DNA of 32,823 nucleotides, from NCBI GenBank assembly GCA_902761665.1, contig CACWLA010000022.1:1-32823 (forward strand). The letters are read 5' to 3'. Below the pieces are notes generated by a model that worked only from the letters and a program-made list of their open reading frames with translations, searched no databases and was not told the origin of the DNA. The DNA is from an uncultured Lachnospiraceae bacterium (GTDB lineage: Bacteria; Bacillota; Clostridia; Lachnospirales; Lachnospiraceae). Made by a program: the position numbers and the translations under genes. This document shows, piece after piece, positions 13,782-22,330 of the stretch. Position 1 is the stretch's first letter, and each line of letters begins with the position of its first letter.

Positions 13782-15176
13782 TCAGATGCCGTAGATGGCC
13801 ATGAACACGCCTGCCGCGACAGCGGTGCCGATGACGCCGGCCACGTTCGGACCCATGGCGTGCATCAGCAGGAAGTTCGTAGGATCTTCCTGAGCGCCCA
13901 CCTTCTGGGACACACGGGCGGCCATGGGCACGGCCGAAACGCCGGCGGAGCCGATCAGAGGATTGATCTTGTGTCCGCTGGCCGCGCACATCACGTTGCC
14001 GAGCAGCACGCCGCCGAAGGTACCGAACATGAAGGCCACGAGGCCGAGCACGACGATCTTCAGGGTGTTGATGTTCAGGAAGGCTTCCGCGCTGGTGGTC
14101 GCGCCGACGGAGGTCGCCAGCAGGATGACCACGATGTACATCAGAGCGTTGGAAGCGGTCTCCTGCAGCTGGCGGGTGACGCCGCATTCACGGAACAGGT
14201 TGCCGAGCATCAGCATGCCGATAAGCGGAGCGGTGGTCGGCAGGATCATCGCCACGACGATGGTGATGATGACCGGGAACAGGATGCGTTCCAGTTTGGA
14301 AACAGGACGAAGCTGTCCCATCTTGATCTTGCGGTTCTTCTTGGAAGTGAAGGCGCGCATGATCGGAGGCTGGATCAGCGGGACCAGCGACATGTAGGAA
14401 TATGCCGCTACGGCGATCGGGCCCATCAGCTGGTACTGTCCGAGTTTGGACGCCAGGAAGATCGAGGTCGGGCCGTCAGCGCCGCCGATGATGGAGATGG
14501 CAGCCGCCTGCTTGCCGGTGAATCCCAGGAAGATAGCCGCAAAGTACGCAACGTAGATGCCGAACTGAGCCGCGGCGCCGAGCAGGAAGCTCATGGGGTT
14601 CGCGATCAGCGGAGCGAAGTCGGTCATCGCGCCGACGCCCATGAAGATCAGGCACGGCAGGACCGCCCATTCATCCAGCATGTAGAAGTAATACAGCAGG
14701 CCTGCGGCGTTTTCCTTGGTGGTGAATTTCTTGTTCTCAAGAGCAGCCTTGAGTTCGGCTACGCTGGCATCCAGGGACTTGAGGTTGCCGTCCGCGCCGC
14801 GGCCGGCCGTAATGGTGATCTGATCCACGCCGGCGTTGTCCTTCAGGACATATTTCGCCGAGGTGGATTTCTCATCGTCCTTGGTGCACACCGCCCAGGC
14901 CGCTTCAAGGTCCTCGCCCTGGAACTCTACGATCGCGATCTCTTCCATCTTCTCGTTCAGATAGGTGGTCGTAGGCTTCGCGATGATGCCGGGGAAGATA
15001 TTGACCAGCAGCATGCCGAACGCGATGGGCGTCAGCAGCAGCGGTTCAAAGTCCTTCGCGATGGCCAGATAGAGGAAGACGCACGCGATGAGGATCATCA
15101 CGTAGTTTCCCCAGGTCAGGCTCGTAAAGGCAGTCTGTTGTGCCAGGTTGGCAATTGTTTGTCCGATATTGCCCAT
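13782..15176 (-). CDS. oadB: Na+-translocating decarboxylase beta subunit
   Basis: The beta subunit is the membrane channel that decarboxylates carboxybiotin and pumps Na+ outward. The 464-residue protein has about ten hydrophobic segments and the family motifs GGADGPTSIF, with the Na+-binding Asp, and NPLIGSAGVSAVPMAARVS. It is longer than usual (about 370-430). An extra soluble stretch of roughly 80 residues (about 65-150: EIAIVEFQGEDLEAAW to ENKKFTTKENAAG) is inserted between the first membrane segments. The start is supported by GGAGGG. It follows the biotin carrier gene and ends at a terminator shared with the oadA promoter. Confidence 0.95.
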   Translation of the reverse strand: MGNIGQTIANLAQQTAFTSLTWGNYVMILIACVFLYLAIAKDFEPLLLTPIAFGMLLVNIFPGIIAKPTTTYLNEKMEEIAIVEFQGEDLEAAWAVCTKDDEKSTSAKYVLKDNAGVDQITITAGRGADGNLKSLDASVAELKAALENKKFTTKENAAGLLYYFYMLDEWAVLPCLIFMGVGAMTDFAPLIANPMSFLLGAAAQFGIYVAYFAAIFLGFTGKQAAAISIIGGADGPTSIFLASKLGQYQLMGPIAVAAYSYMSLVPLIQPPIMRAFTSKKNRKIKMGQLRPVSKLERILFPVIITIVVAMILPTTAPLIGMLMLGNLFRECGVTRQLQETASNALMYIVVILLATSVGATTSAEAFLNINTLKIVVLGLVAFMFGTFGGVLLGNVMCAASGHKINPLIGSAGVSAVPMAARVSQKVGAQEDPTNFLLMHAMGPNVAGVIGTAVAAGVFMAIYGI

Positions 15177-15205
15177 AAGTAAGACCCTCCGTAATTATCT
15201 GTCAG

Positions 15206-15631
15206 TTAGCCTAACGTTGCGATCACGTCACCAACTTCTACGGCGTCGCCTTCCTTCACATTGATAGCAGCCACGGTGCCGGCTTCAGGAGCCACGACCG
15301 GGATTTCCATCTTCATGGATTCCATGATGACGATGTCGTCACCGGCTTCCACGGTATCGCCGACCTTGGCAACGATCTTGAAGATCTTGCCGATGACCTG
15401 CGCTTCAACGTTCACGGCGCCGGCGGCAGCAGGAGCGGCAGCCTTAGGGGCGGCAGCGGGAGCAGCGGCGGGAGCAGGAGCGGCAGCAGGAGCAGGAGCG
15501 GCCGGAGCAAAAGCGGGGGCAGCCGGCGCAAAGGAAGGAGCGCTCATCATGGGGGCAAATCCGCCGAAGCCGGCATTTTCAACAGTTACGTCATAGGCTA
15601 CGCCATTCACGGTGATCTTGTAAGAACTCAT
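15206..15631 (-). CDS. Biotin carrier protein of the oxaloacetate decarboxylase
   Basis: A 141-residue biotin/lipoyl attachment protein that shuttles carboxybiotin between the alpha and beta subunits. The N-terminus (KITVNGVAYDVTVE) forms the first strand. An Ala/Pro-rich flexible linker follows (about residues 28-72), then the biotinyl domain with ESMKMEI, whose lysine is at about residue 107. It is well separated from the carboxyltransferase gene, while in many relatives this domain is fused to OadA. GGAGG precedes the start. It could also serve another carboxylase. Confidence 0.93.
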   Translation of the reverse strand: MSSYKITVNGVAYDVTVENAGFGGFAPMMSAPSFAPAAPAFAPAAPAPAAAPAPAAAPAAAPKAAAPAAAGAVNVEAQVIGKIFKIVAKVGDTVEAGDDIVIMESMKMEIPVVAPEAGTVAAINVKEGDAVEVGDVIATLG

Positions 15632-15664
15632 TGTAATTTTTCCTCCTGGAATGATTAATGATGA

Positions 15665-16006
15665 TTAGTTGCTTCTGGTGATCGACGTCACCTTGGCATT
15701 AGGGCCGCACTGCTGTGCGACGGCTGCAAGAATGGCGGCCACGACAGCACCGTCTTCTCCGCCCACGCCGGCGGGTTTCGCAGGCGCAGCAGGTTTTGCC
15801 GGAGCAGGAGCTGCCTTCGCCGGAGTCTTCACGGGCGCTTTGGCCTTCTGACTCGATTTGTCCAATTTCCCGATGAACTTAAAGAGGGAAATGACGCCGC
15901 AGAGGAACAGCAGAACAACGAAGACGACGCCGAAGCCAACGATCATGTTGCCCAGCGCTTCTTCGATGCTGATGTCCGACGCAGCGATTGCGAATAAATA
16001 ACTCAT
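15665..16006 (-). CDS. oadG: Oxaloacetate decarboxylase gamma/delta-type small subunit
   Basis: A 113-residue OadG-family protein that holds the alpha and beta parts together at the membrane. It has one membrane helix (about residues 18-45, NMIVGFGVVFVVLLFL), a charged Lys-rich segment, an Ala/Pro/Lys-rich linker (about 55-80) and a conserved short C-terminus (GAVVAAILAAVAQQ, ending ITRSN). It is first in the operon oadG, biotin carrier, oadB, with oadA after. GAGG precedes the start. Confidence 0.9.
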   Translation of the reverse strand: MSYLFAIAASDISIEEALGNMIVGFGVVFVVLLFLCGVISLFKFIGKLDKSSQKAKAPVKTPAKAAPAPAKPAAPAKPAGVGGEDGAVVAAILAAVAQQCGPNAKVTSITRSN

Positions 16007-16054
16007 ATACGCTTACCTCGTTTTGCGTTTTTTACGCTATTTCGCGTCTTAATC

Positions 16055-16083
16055 AGTATAGGCGATGCGGACGGTTTTTGCAA
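16055..16083 (-). promoter_or_regulatory. Promoter of the oadG operon
   Basis: On the minus strand TTGCAA (16078-16083) and TATACT (16055-16060) are 17 bp apart, about 50 bp before the oadG start. The leader includes a short GCGT/ACGC hairpin. The remainder of 16084-16180 is A/T-rich with no feature I can name. Confidence 0.78.
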
Positions 16084-16180
16084 GATGAAAAACGCGGATT
16101 TTTGTTTCGAATACGTTAATAAATAATTTATTCCCGCTTCGCGTCATAACTTTTCTTATATGAGACATATAAACTGAAAC

Positions 16181-16212
16181 AGAAAAAGAGCTGCCCTCTC
16201 GGACAGCTCTTT
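16181..16212 (-). terminator. Terminator of rpsB-tsf
   Basis: A stem of nine base pairs (AAAGAGCTG / CAGCTCTTT, arms 16185-16193 and 16204-16212) is followed in the minus transcript by a U-run continuous with the stem. It lies 17 bp past the tsf stop. Confidence 0.85.
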
Positions 16213-16228
16213 CCTCTGCATGAGGCCT

Positions 16229-17164
16229 TTAGGCCATCTGCTTCGCGACTTCCTCAGCGAAGTTTTCTTCCTTCTTCTGGATGCCTTCACCGGTCTCGAA
16301 GCGGACGAACTTCTTGATCTTCAGAGAAGCACCGCTCTTCTTCGCGACGTCGGCCAGATACTGGGAAACGGTCTGCTTGCCGTCTTCCGCCTTGACGTAG
16401 ATCTGGTCGGCCAGGCAGAATTCCTTCATCTCCTTGGAGATGCGGCCCTGGATCATGCCGGCAATGACCTTCTCAGGCTTGCTGGCTTCCTTGGGATCGT
16501 TCATGATCTGCGCCTTCAGGATCTCCGTCTCCTTCTCGATGAAGTCGGCCGGGACTTCGCTTCTGTCCGTAAACTGAGGACGAAGCGCGGCGATCTGCAT
16601 GGCAACGTTCTTCATGGCTTCGAGAACAGCCTCGTTTTCGGGCTGATCGGTCACGGCCTGGACGAGCACGCCGATGCGGCCGCCGCCGTGGACGTAGGAC
16701 ATGATGGCGCCGTCGGTCGCTTCAAGCTTTTCGAAGCGGCGGATGGACAGCTTCTCGCCGATGCGGCTGATCATTTCGGACAGTTCCTGTTCGACGGTCA
16801 GGGTAGGATCGGCAGCCCAGGGTTCGGCCAGGAAGCCTTCCAGCGTGCCGTTCGCAGAGGCCATGATCTGGTCGGCCACGTCGGACACGTACTTCTGGAA
16901 GATGGCGTTCTTCGCCACGAAGTCGGTCTCGCTGTTGACTTCCACGATGACGGCCTTATTGCCGACGACCTTGGCAGTCACGAGGCCTTCAGCCGCGATG
17001 CGGCCGGCCTTCTTGGCGGCGGCGGCGAGGCCCTTCTCACGAAGGAACTCAACAGCCTTCTCGATGTCACCGTCGGTGGCAGTCAGGGCCTTTTTGCAGT
17101 CCATCATGCCGGCGCCGGTCATTTCACGCAGTTCCTTGACTAAAGCAGCAGTTACAGCAGGCAT
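16229..17164 (-). CDS. tsf: Translation elongation factor Ts
   Basis: EF-Ts reloads EF-Tu with GTP during protein synthesis. The 311 residues include the N-terminal UBA-like domain (AALVKELREMTGAGMMDCKKAL) and the TDFVAKN contact that inserts into EF-Tu, followed by the core domains ending near the C-terminus. The length is normal for the bacterial protein. It begins four bases after the rpsB stop, with GGAGGA inside the end of rpsB, so the pair is tightly co-translated. A terminator follows. Confidence 0.98.
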   Translation of the reverse strand: MPAVTAALVKELREMTGAGMMDCKKALTATDGDIEKAVEFLREKGLAAAAKKAGRIAAEGLVTAKVVGNKAVIVEVNSETDFVAKNAIFQKYVSDVADQIMASANGTLEGFLAEPWAADPTLTVEQELSEMISRIGEKLSIRRFEKLEATDGAIMSYVHGGGRIGVLVQAVTDQPENEAVLEAMKNVAMQIAALRPQFTDRSEVPADFIEKETEILKAQIMNDPKEASKPEKVIAGMIQGRISKEMKEFCLADQIYVKAEDGKQTVSQYLADVAKKSGASLKIKKFVRFETGEGIQKKEENFAEEVAKQMA

Positions 17165-17168
17165 TGTC

Positions 17169-17927
17169 TCATTCCTCCGTCTTCTCTTCAGCGGTCTCCT
17201 CGGCAGGGGCTTCTTCGGCCTCGGCCGCGGTATCGGTGAGCTGCTCGCCCTGCTTCGCTTCGAGCACGGCGTCCGCCATCTTGCCGACGATCAGCTTGAC
17301 CGCACGGATGGCGTCATCGTTGCCCGGAATGACGTAGTCGAGTTCTTCCGGATCGCTGTTGGTGTCGGCGATGCCGATCAGGGTCACGCCGAGGGTGCGG
17401 GCTTCCTGCACGCAGATCTTTTCCTTCTTGGGGTCGACCACGAAGATGGCATCCGGGATGTGCTTCATGTTCTTGATGCCGCCCAGGTTCTTCTCAAGCT
17501 TGTCCCATTCTTTCTGCAGCGCAGCAACTTCCTTCTTGGGCAGCACTTCGAAGGTGCCGTCCTCGCTCATGCGCTCGATCTCGTGCAGCCGGGCAATACG
17601 GCTCTGGATGGTCTTGAAGTTGGTCAGCATGCCGCCGAGCCAGCGCTGGTTGACATAGAACATGCCGCAGCGTTCCGCTTCGCTCTGAATGGCGTCCTGC
17701 GCCTGCTTCTTGGTGCCCACGAACAGAATGGTGCCGCCCTCAGCCACGATGTTCACGACTGCGTTGTAGGCGTCGTCGATCATGCCAACGGTCTTCTGCA
17801 GGTCGATGATGTGGATGGAGTTGCGTTCGGTGTAGATGTAAGGGGCCATCTTGGGGTTCCAGCGGCGGGTCTGGTGTCCGAAATGCACACCGGCTTCCAG
17901 CAGCTGCTTCATGGAAATAACGCTCAT
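17169..17927 (-). CDS. rpsB: 30S ribosomal protein S2
   Basis: S2 is a structural protein of the small ribosomal subunit. The 252-residue sequence opens with [19 protein letters not shown] and includes [14 protein letters not shown] and [22 protein letters not shown]. The acidic C-terminal tail ([15 protein letters not shown]) is longer than average but common in related bacteria. GGAGG precedes the start by nine bases. It is cotranscribed with tsf. Confidence 0.98.
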   Translation of the reverse strand: MSVISMKQLLEAGVHFGHQTRRWNPKMAPYIYTERNSIHIIDLQKTVGMIDDAYNAVVNIVAEGGTILFVGTKKQAQDAIQSEAERCGMFYVNQRWLGGMLTNFKTIQSRIARLHEIERMSEDGTFEVLPKKEVAALQKEWDKLEKNLGGIKNMKHIPDAIFVVDPKKEKICVQEARTLGVTLIGIADTNSDPEELDYVIPGNDDAIRAVKLIVGKMADAVLEAKQGEQLTDTAAEAEEAPAEETAEEKTEE

Positions 17928-18040
17928 TTGGAAATCCTCCGTTTGGTTTTTCTTCCGTGCGTTTCGCCCTTGGGAGACCGCCTTTCAGACGGCACCGCTC
18001 CCGCGGATCCGCGCACGTGTTTTTTTAGCGCCCGATTATA
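17928..18040 (-). promoter_or_regulatory. rpsB leader and promoter
   Basis: A perfect TATAAT (18035-18040, minus strand) lies about 110 bases before the rpsB start; the -35 is not clear. The leader holds two helices, one from the palindrome CGCGGATCCGCG (18002-18013) and one from GACCGCC / GGCGGTC-like segments around 17975-17995. Ribosomal S2 leaders often bind their own protein product, but I cannot match a known leader class here. Confidence 0.45.
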
Positions 18041-18092
18041 ATAGCAGGAAAGAATAACAAATGCAAGAGGTTTTTTCGGGTTTTTCCCGCGG

Positions 18093-18122
18093 TTGACAAA
18101 AAGAAGCTTTACTTACTATAAT
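18093..18122 (+). promoter_or_regulatory. Promoter of the MBOAT cassette
   Basis: Consensus TTGACA (18093-18098) and TATAAT (18117-18122) are 18 bp apart, about 37 bp before the chosen start at 18160. This is the strongest consensus promoter in the window. Confidence 0.88.
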
Positions 18123-18159
18123 GATATGATGCCAATTCATGGAAAGGACTCCTCTGACG

Positions 18160-19617
18160 ATGCTGTTCAGTTCTCTCATATTCCTGCAGGCCTTCCTGCC
18201 GCTCACGCTGGCGGCATATTACGGTATCGGCCTGCTGCCGGCCTCGTCACCGGAGAAAAAACGGCGCCGGAAGAACACGATCCTGCTCATCGCAAGCCTT
18301 GTCTTCTACGGATTCAGCGGTCTGAAATACCTCCTGCTGATGCTGGCCGTCATCCTGCTGAACTATTTCGGCGGACTGCTCGTCTCCCGCGGAAAGACCT
18401 CCGCCGCCCGGAAAGCATTTCTCGCCGGCACGGTCATCCTGAACCTCGGTCTGCTCTTCTTCTTCAAGTATTTCAACCTGTTCCGCGATGTTGTCGGACA
18501 GATAAGCGCTCTTTTCGGCGGCGAACCCGGGGCCTTCACCCGGATCATCCTGCCGGTCGGCATTTCCTTCTACATCTTCCAGGCACTTTCCTATACCATC
18601 GACGTGTACCGCGGCGATGCCGAACTGCAGAAGAATCCCCTTGACTTTGCCCTGTACGTCTCCTGTTTCCCGCAGCTGATCGCCGGTCCCATCGTCCAGT
18701 ATTCCGACGTTTCGGCACAGCTGACCGAACGCCGGGAAAATGCCGAACAGTTCAGCGAAGGCATCCGGCGGTTCCTCTACGGCCTCGCGAAGAAAGTCCT
18801 GATCGCAAACACCGTTGCGGAGATCGCCGACGGCATCTGGGCGCTCGAGATCGGAAAGATCGGCGCAGGCCTCGCCTGGCTGGGCGCTCTCGCCTATTTC
18901 TTCCAGATCTACTACGATTTCTCCGGCTACTCGGACATGGCGATCGGCCTCGGCAAGATGTTCGGGCTCGATTTCAAGGAGAACTTCCGCTATCCGTACC
19001 TCGCTGACAGCGTGACCGATTTCTGGCGGCGCTGGCACATCTCGCTCGGGTCGTGGTTCCGCAATTACGTTTACATTCCGCTCGGCGGCAACCGGAAGGG
19101 CGAAGGCCGCGCGGTCTTCAACATGGCCGTCGTTTTCTTCCTGACCGGCGTCTGGCACGGCGCGAACTGGACATTCTTTTTCTGGGGCGCCTACCACGGT
19201 ATCTTCCGCATCGCGGAATACTGCCTCACGAAAAACTCCAAAAGAAACAGCAGATCACGCAGAAAACGCTTCCGCCTGCCCGGCCAGGTCTACACCTTCC
19301 TGGTCGTCCTTGTCGGCTGGATCTTCTTCCGCGCCGATACCCTGCCGGATGCTTTCGCCTTCGTCGGCCAGCTGTTCGGCACGCGCGGCGTCGATGAGAC
19401 CATCCTTTCGTTCCTGTCCTTCCGCCGCCTGCTTGCTCTCCTCTGCGCCTTCCTGGGCCTTGGCTTTTTCCAGGAACATTTCCATTTCCTGCTGGACAAG
19501 ATACAGAAAATTACCCGGGGGATCCTGGAGAGGATCTGGCTGCTTTTCCTGCTTTTCCTGTGCATCCTGCTGCTGACCAACTCCAATTACAACCCGTTCA
19601 TCTACTTCCAGTTCTGA
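18160..19617 (+). CDS. MBOAT-family membrane O-acyltransferase
   Basis: A 485-residue multipass protein (about ten to twelve hydrophobic segments) of the AlgI/DltB-like MBOAT family, which moves acyl groups, commonly acetyl, across the membrane onto an extracellular polymer. Family marks are FPQLIAGPIVQY (near residue 180), DFWRRWHISLGSWFRNYVYIPLGG (about 285-310), and the catalytic histidine in LTGVWHGANWTFFFWG. The start at 18160 (MLFSSLIFLQAF) is preferred over the ATG at 18139 because GGAAAGGA precedes it and other MBOAT proteins begin this way. It opens a three-gene operon with the DHHW and SGNH proteins. The acceptor (wall polymer or exopolysaccharide) is not shown. Confidence 0.95.
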   Translation: MLFSSLIFLQAFLPLTLAAYYGIGLLPASSPEKKRRRKNTILLIASLVFYGFSGLKYLLLMLAVILLNYFGGLLVSRGKTSAARKAFLAGTVILNLGLLFFFKYFNLFRDVVGQISALFGGEPGAFTRIILPVGISFYIFQALSYTIDVYRGDAELQKNPLDFALYVSCFPQLIAGPIVQYSDVSAQLTERRENAEQFSEGIRRFLYGLAKKVLIANTVAEIADGIWALEIGKIGAGLAWLGALAYFFQIYYDFSGYSDMAIGLGKMFGLDFKENFRYPYLADSVTDFWRRWHISLGSWFRNYVYIPLGGNRKGEGRAVFNMAVVFFLTGVWHGANWTFFFWGAYHGIFRIAEYCLTKNSKRNSRSRRKRFRLPGQVYTFLVVLVGWIFFRADTLPDAFAFVGQLFGTRGVDETILSFLSFRRLLALLCAFLGLGFFQEHFHFLLDKIQKITRGILERIWLLFLLFLCILLLTNSNYNPFIYFQF

Positions 19618-19626
19618 GGCTGCCTG

Positions 19627-21249
19627 ATGAAGAACAAACTTTGGATCATCGCATTTCTGGCCTTTCTCATCCTGCCCGTCGGGGCAGGGTGCATTTACCG
19701 TGCCATGCATCCCGATGAAGACCGCAGGCAGATCGAGGAAGAGGAAAACCGCCGCATGGCGGAGATCGAATGGGATAAGCTGGCCGATTCCTGTCAGAGC
19801 ATCGACAGCTGGTACAATGACCGTGCGCCGCTGCGCGGACCGCTGGTGCGCTTCTACCGGCAGATAAACGGTTCTGCGGAGCTCTTCTTCAACGACGAGA
19901 TCTTCCCCCCGCTTGACCGCCTGATCCGCACCGGGAGCCTGAAGCCCGAGAAGCCGCACGGTCCCGGCAGCGAAACGCAGCCTTCAGCCACCGAGCCGGA
20001 AAGCACCGAAGCCCCTGAAACATCGACGGCAGAGGTCCCGACGGAGGCGCCGGAGCCTTCCGGCGAAGAATCGACTGAAGCGCCGTCCACCGAGCCGGAA
20101 ACGGCCGATCCCGGGAGCACGGAATCCGGAGAGCCCGGAACCGATGCGTCCGAAACTGATGAAACCGAAACTATTGAGTCCGGGACTGATGAATCGGAGA
20201 CCTCAGAGTCCGAGACCGGGGAGCCCGCATCCACCGAGTACGACCCGTGGGAGGAGCACGATCTCGAAGAGATCCTCACCGTGGAAGCCGACTACGAGCA
20301 CTGGGGCTATACCGATTACCGCTGCCGCGACTGCGGCAGGACCTTCCGTCTGGACGTCACGGAAAAGCTTGTTGACACCGAAGCGATGTCCCCCCGCGTC
20401 GTCGGCCAGGGCGTCATCATCGGCCGCAGGAACTGGCTGTTCCTCTCCGCCGCACGCTCCGTTGAATATTACAAAGGCACGAATCTGCTCAGCGACGAGG
20501 AACTGGCAAACTTCGCCGCTCCGCTGGTGCAGCTCCAGGAGCGCTGCAGCAAGCTCGGCATCCGGCTGATCGTGCTGATCGCGCCGAACAAGGAGCAGAT
20601 CTATTCGGAATACATGCCGACGTACACCGTCGAGAACGAAGACAAGCGGGAGCCCCGCCTGATCCGGTATCTGCAGGAGAAGGGCATCACCGCCCTCTAT
20701 CCCGCTGCGGAGCTCAAGGCCGGCGATCTCTACCATGAGACCTACCACCGCTACGATACCCACTGGACGCCTTACGGGGCTTACATCGCCGATTACCTGA
20801 TCGAGAAGGAACTGGGGATGGATCCCGAAGATCCTTATTCGCCCGACCTTCCCGTGACCGAGAAAACGATCTCTTCCGGCGACCTGATCTCACTCGGCAA
20901 CCTTTCCGCAGGCAATTATCCGTCCGTCCAGTACTATGTGCCGGATGTCGATGCGGAATACGGCATCACGGGAGACGATCTCAGCGAGAACGGCAATGTC
21001 CGCCGGACCGAAAGCGACAATCCGAATGGGCTGTCCCTGGTCCTGGTCGGCGATTCCTTCCGCGTCAACATGTCGGATCCGCTTGCCCGCGGTTTCCGGA
21101 AGACCCTGATCCTGCACCACGACTATCTGGACGCATCGATGAAGGATGAGATCCTGGATGCCGACGTGCTGATCGTGGAAGCGGTGGAACGTTTTGACGT
21201 CCTGCTTCCGGGTTCCGTCCGGGCACTGCTCGAGATCCTTCCCGACTGA
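19627..21249 (+). CDS. DHHW/AlgJ-like SGNH protein with long acidic insert
   Basis: A 540-residue partner of the MBOAT protein, probably the extracytoplasmic O-acetyltransferase. A membrane helix (residues 5-22) is followed by the start of the catalytic fold (SIDSWYNDRAPLR, ELFFND). The fold is then broken by an insert: a Ser/Thr/Glu/Pro-rich stretch (about 105-205) and a module EEHDLEEILTVEA...YRCRDCGRTF (about 209-240). The module resembles the CxxC-containing surface repeats of clostridial proteins. The fold then resumes with GVIIGRRNWLF and carries DTHWT (about 377-381) and GDSF (475-478), the catalytic Asp/His and Ser motifs. The insert between N-terminal helix and first strand is unusual. 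Spacing to MBOAT is 9 bp. Confidence 0.85.
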   Translation: MKNKLWIIAFLAFLILPVGAGCIYRAMHPDEDRRQIEEEENRRMAEIEWDKLADSCQSIDSWYNDRAPLRGPLVRFYRQINGSAELFFNDEIFPPLDRLIRTGSLKPEKPHGPGSETQPSATEPESTEAPETSTAEVPTEAPEPSGEESTEAPSTEPETADPGSTESGEPGTDASETDETETIESGTDESETSESETGEPASTEYDPWEEHDLEEILTVEADYEHWGYTDYRCRDCGRTFRLDVTEKLVDTEAMSPRVVGQGVIIGRRNWLFLSAARSVEYYKGTNLLSDEELANFAAPLVQLQERCSKLGIRLIVLIAPNKEQIYSEYMPTYTVENEDKREPRLIRYLQEKGITALYPAAELKAGDLYHETYHRYDTHWTPYGAYIADYLIEKELGMDPEDPYSPDLPVTEKTISSGDLISLGNLSAGNYPSVQYYVPDVDAEYGITGDDLSENGNVRRTESDNPNGLSLVLVGDSFRVNMSDPLARGFRKTLILHHDYLDASMKDEILDADVLIVEAVERFDVLLPGSVRALLEILPD

Positions 21250-21306
21250 GGACTTTCCCGATACTGATCTTTCCTGATCTTCAAACATCATTTGCAGAGG
21301 TATCAC

Positions 21307-22212
21307 ATGAGACTTCATCAGAACAAAGGCTGCCGCACCCTGAGGGCACTGCCGGCACTGCTGCTGGCCCTGCTTCTCTGCGCCTGCGGCGCCGCCCCGC
21401 GCACGCCGGACGGTCGCGGGCTCACGCTTCCCATCATCGGGATCACCGACCTGGACCCCGACGCCGTGCCGTCTTCGGAACCTGCAGACACGGAATGCAC
21501 GGAGAGCACTGAAACGCCGGCAGACAGCACTGCCGAGCCGGAATCCACGGAAACCGGGGAAACTGCAGAGACCGGGGAAACCACCGAAGCCGCCGTTTCC
21601 ACTGAGCCGGAAAGTACCGAAGCGCTGACCGAGCCGGAAACGGATCCTGAACCGTCAAAGTCATCCGCTGAAGGCTGGCGCATCTGGATCGGCGATTCCC
21701 GCTTTGTCGGGATCCACGATACCGTTGCCACGGATCCCGGACGGGACCATTTCATCGCCGTCTGGGGCGCAGCCTACTACTGGATGGTCAATACCGCCAT
21801 CCCCGCCCTCGACCTGTTCGCCTCCCAGCATCAGGTCGACGCCGTCTACTGGTCTCTCGGGGCCAGTGACATCGCGAAAGAAGTCTCTCCGTCCAATTAT
21901 GATTCCGCGGACAAGTACAGCACCGCACTGAACGATCTGATCGAAAAGTATCCGAATACCACGTTCTACATCCTGTCCTACGGTCCGGTCGGCGGGGACG
22001 GAAAAAAGCCGAATGACGTACCGGACGCCGACGCCTATAATCTGGCTCTGAGCAGTTTTATGGACTATGTGTTTACGCACACCAAGGCATCCTACATCGA
22101 TCAGGGTGAGTACATCGAGAGCATCGGCTATGCGACGACTGACGGCCGCCACTACGATGCCGATACCAACAAGCGCATCTACGATTACATCCTCTCGCAG
22201 AGCGGGCAGTAA
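21307..22212 (+). CDS. SGNH-hydrolase-like lipoprotein with Thr/Glu/Pro linker
   Basis: A 301-residue predicted lipoprotein: signal sequence with the lipobox LCAC (Cys27), a Thr/Glu/Ser/Pro-rich linker (about 55-118), then an SGNH fold. The serine motif is GDSR (129-132), the middle block SLGASD, and the final Asp/His motif DGRHYD. It could be an acetyl-esterase or a second acetyltransferase acting on the same polymer as the MBOAT and DHHW proteins. The ATG at 21307 is preferred because AGAGG lies seven bases upstream; an upstream TTG in the same frame (21292) has no such site. The gap after the DHHW gene is 57 bp and no terminator intervenes. Confidence 0.85.
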   Translation: MRLHQNKGCRTLRALPALLLALLLCACGAAPRTPDGRGLTLPIIGITDLDPDAVPSSEPADTECTESTETPADSTAEPESTETGETAETGETTEAAVSTEPESTEALTEPETDPEPSKSSAEGWRIWIGDSRFVGIHDTVATDPGRDHFIAVWGAAYYWMVNTAIPALDLFASQHQVDAVYWSLGASDIAKEVSPSNYDSADKYSTALNDLIEKYPNTTFYILSYGPVGGDGKKPNDVPDADAYNLALSSFMDYVFTHTKASYIDQGEYIESIGYATTDGRHYDADTNKRIYDYILSQSGQ

Positions 22213-22255
22213 GGCTTTTCCCGCAGGGCAGCGAAGGATGACAGCAGGATCAAAG

Positions 22256-22317
22256 AAAGCCGCGGTCAGACCGCGGCTTTTACTTTTTGTTGAAACATAT
22301 TTACTTTTCGTCAAAGC
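22256..22317. repeat. Intergenic repeat copy A: terminator hairpin plus two TTTACTT boxes
   Basis: A stem AAAGCCGCGG/CCGCGGCTTT (22256-22265 with 22271-22280) is followed by two direct copies of TTTACTTTTYGT about 21 bp apart. The unit closely matches copy B at 25422-25485: the same AAAGCCGCGGTCAG start and 24 of 30 bases identical after the hairpin. The stem and the U-containing tail would also end the SGNH lipoprotein transcript. Confidence 0.75.
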
Positions 22318-22330
22318 GGATGCTGAATTT

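Noticed and set aside
13671-15182. 503-codon plus-strand frame opposite oadB
   Set aside because: Fully antisense to a recognised membrane protein gene; product is highly charged with no motif.
19980-20230. Repeated Glu/Ser/Thr codons considered as a CRISPR or tandem repeat array
   Set aside because: It is a protein low-complexity linker read in frame; repeat units vary and there are no spacers.
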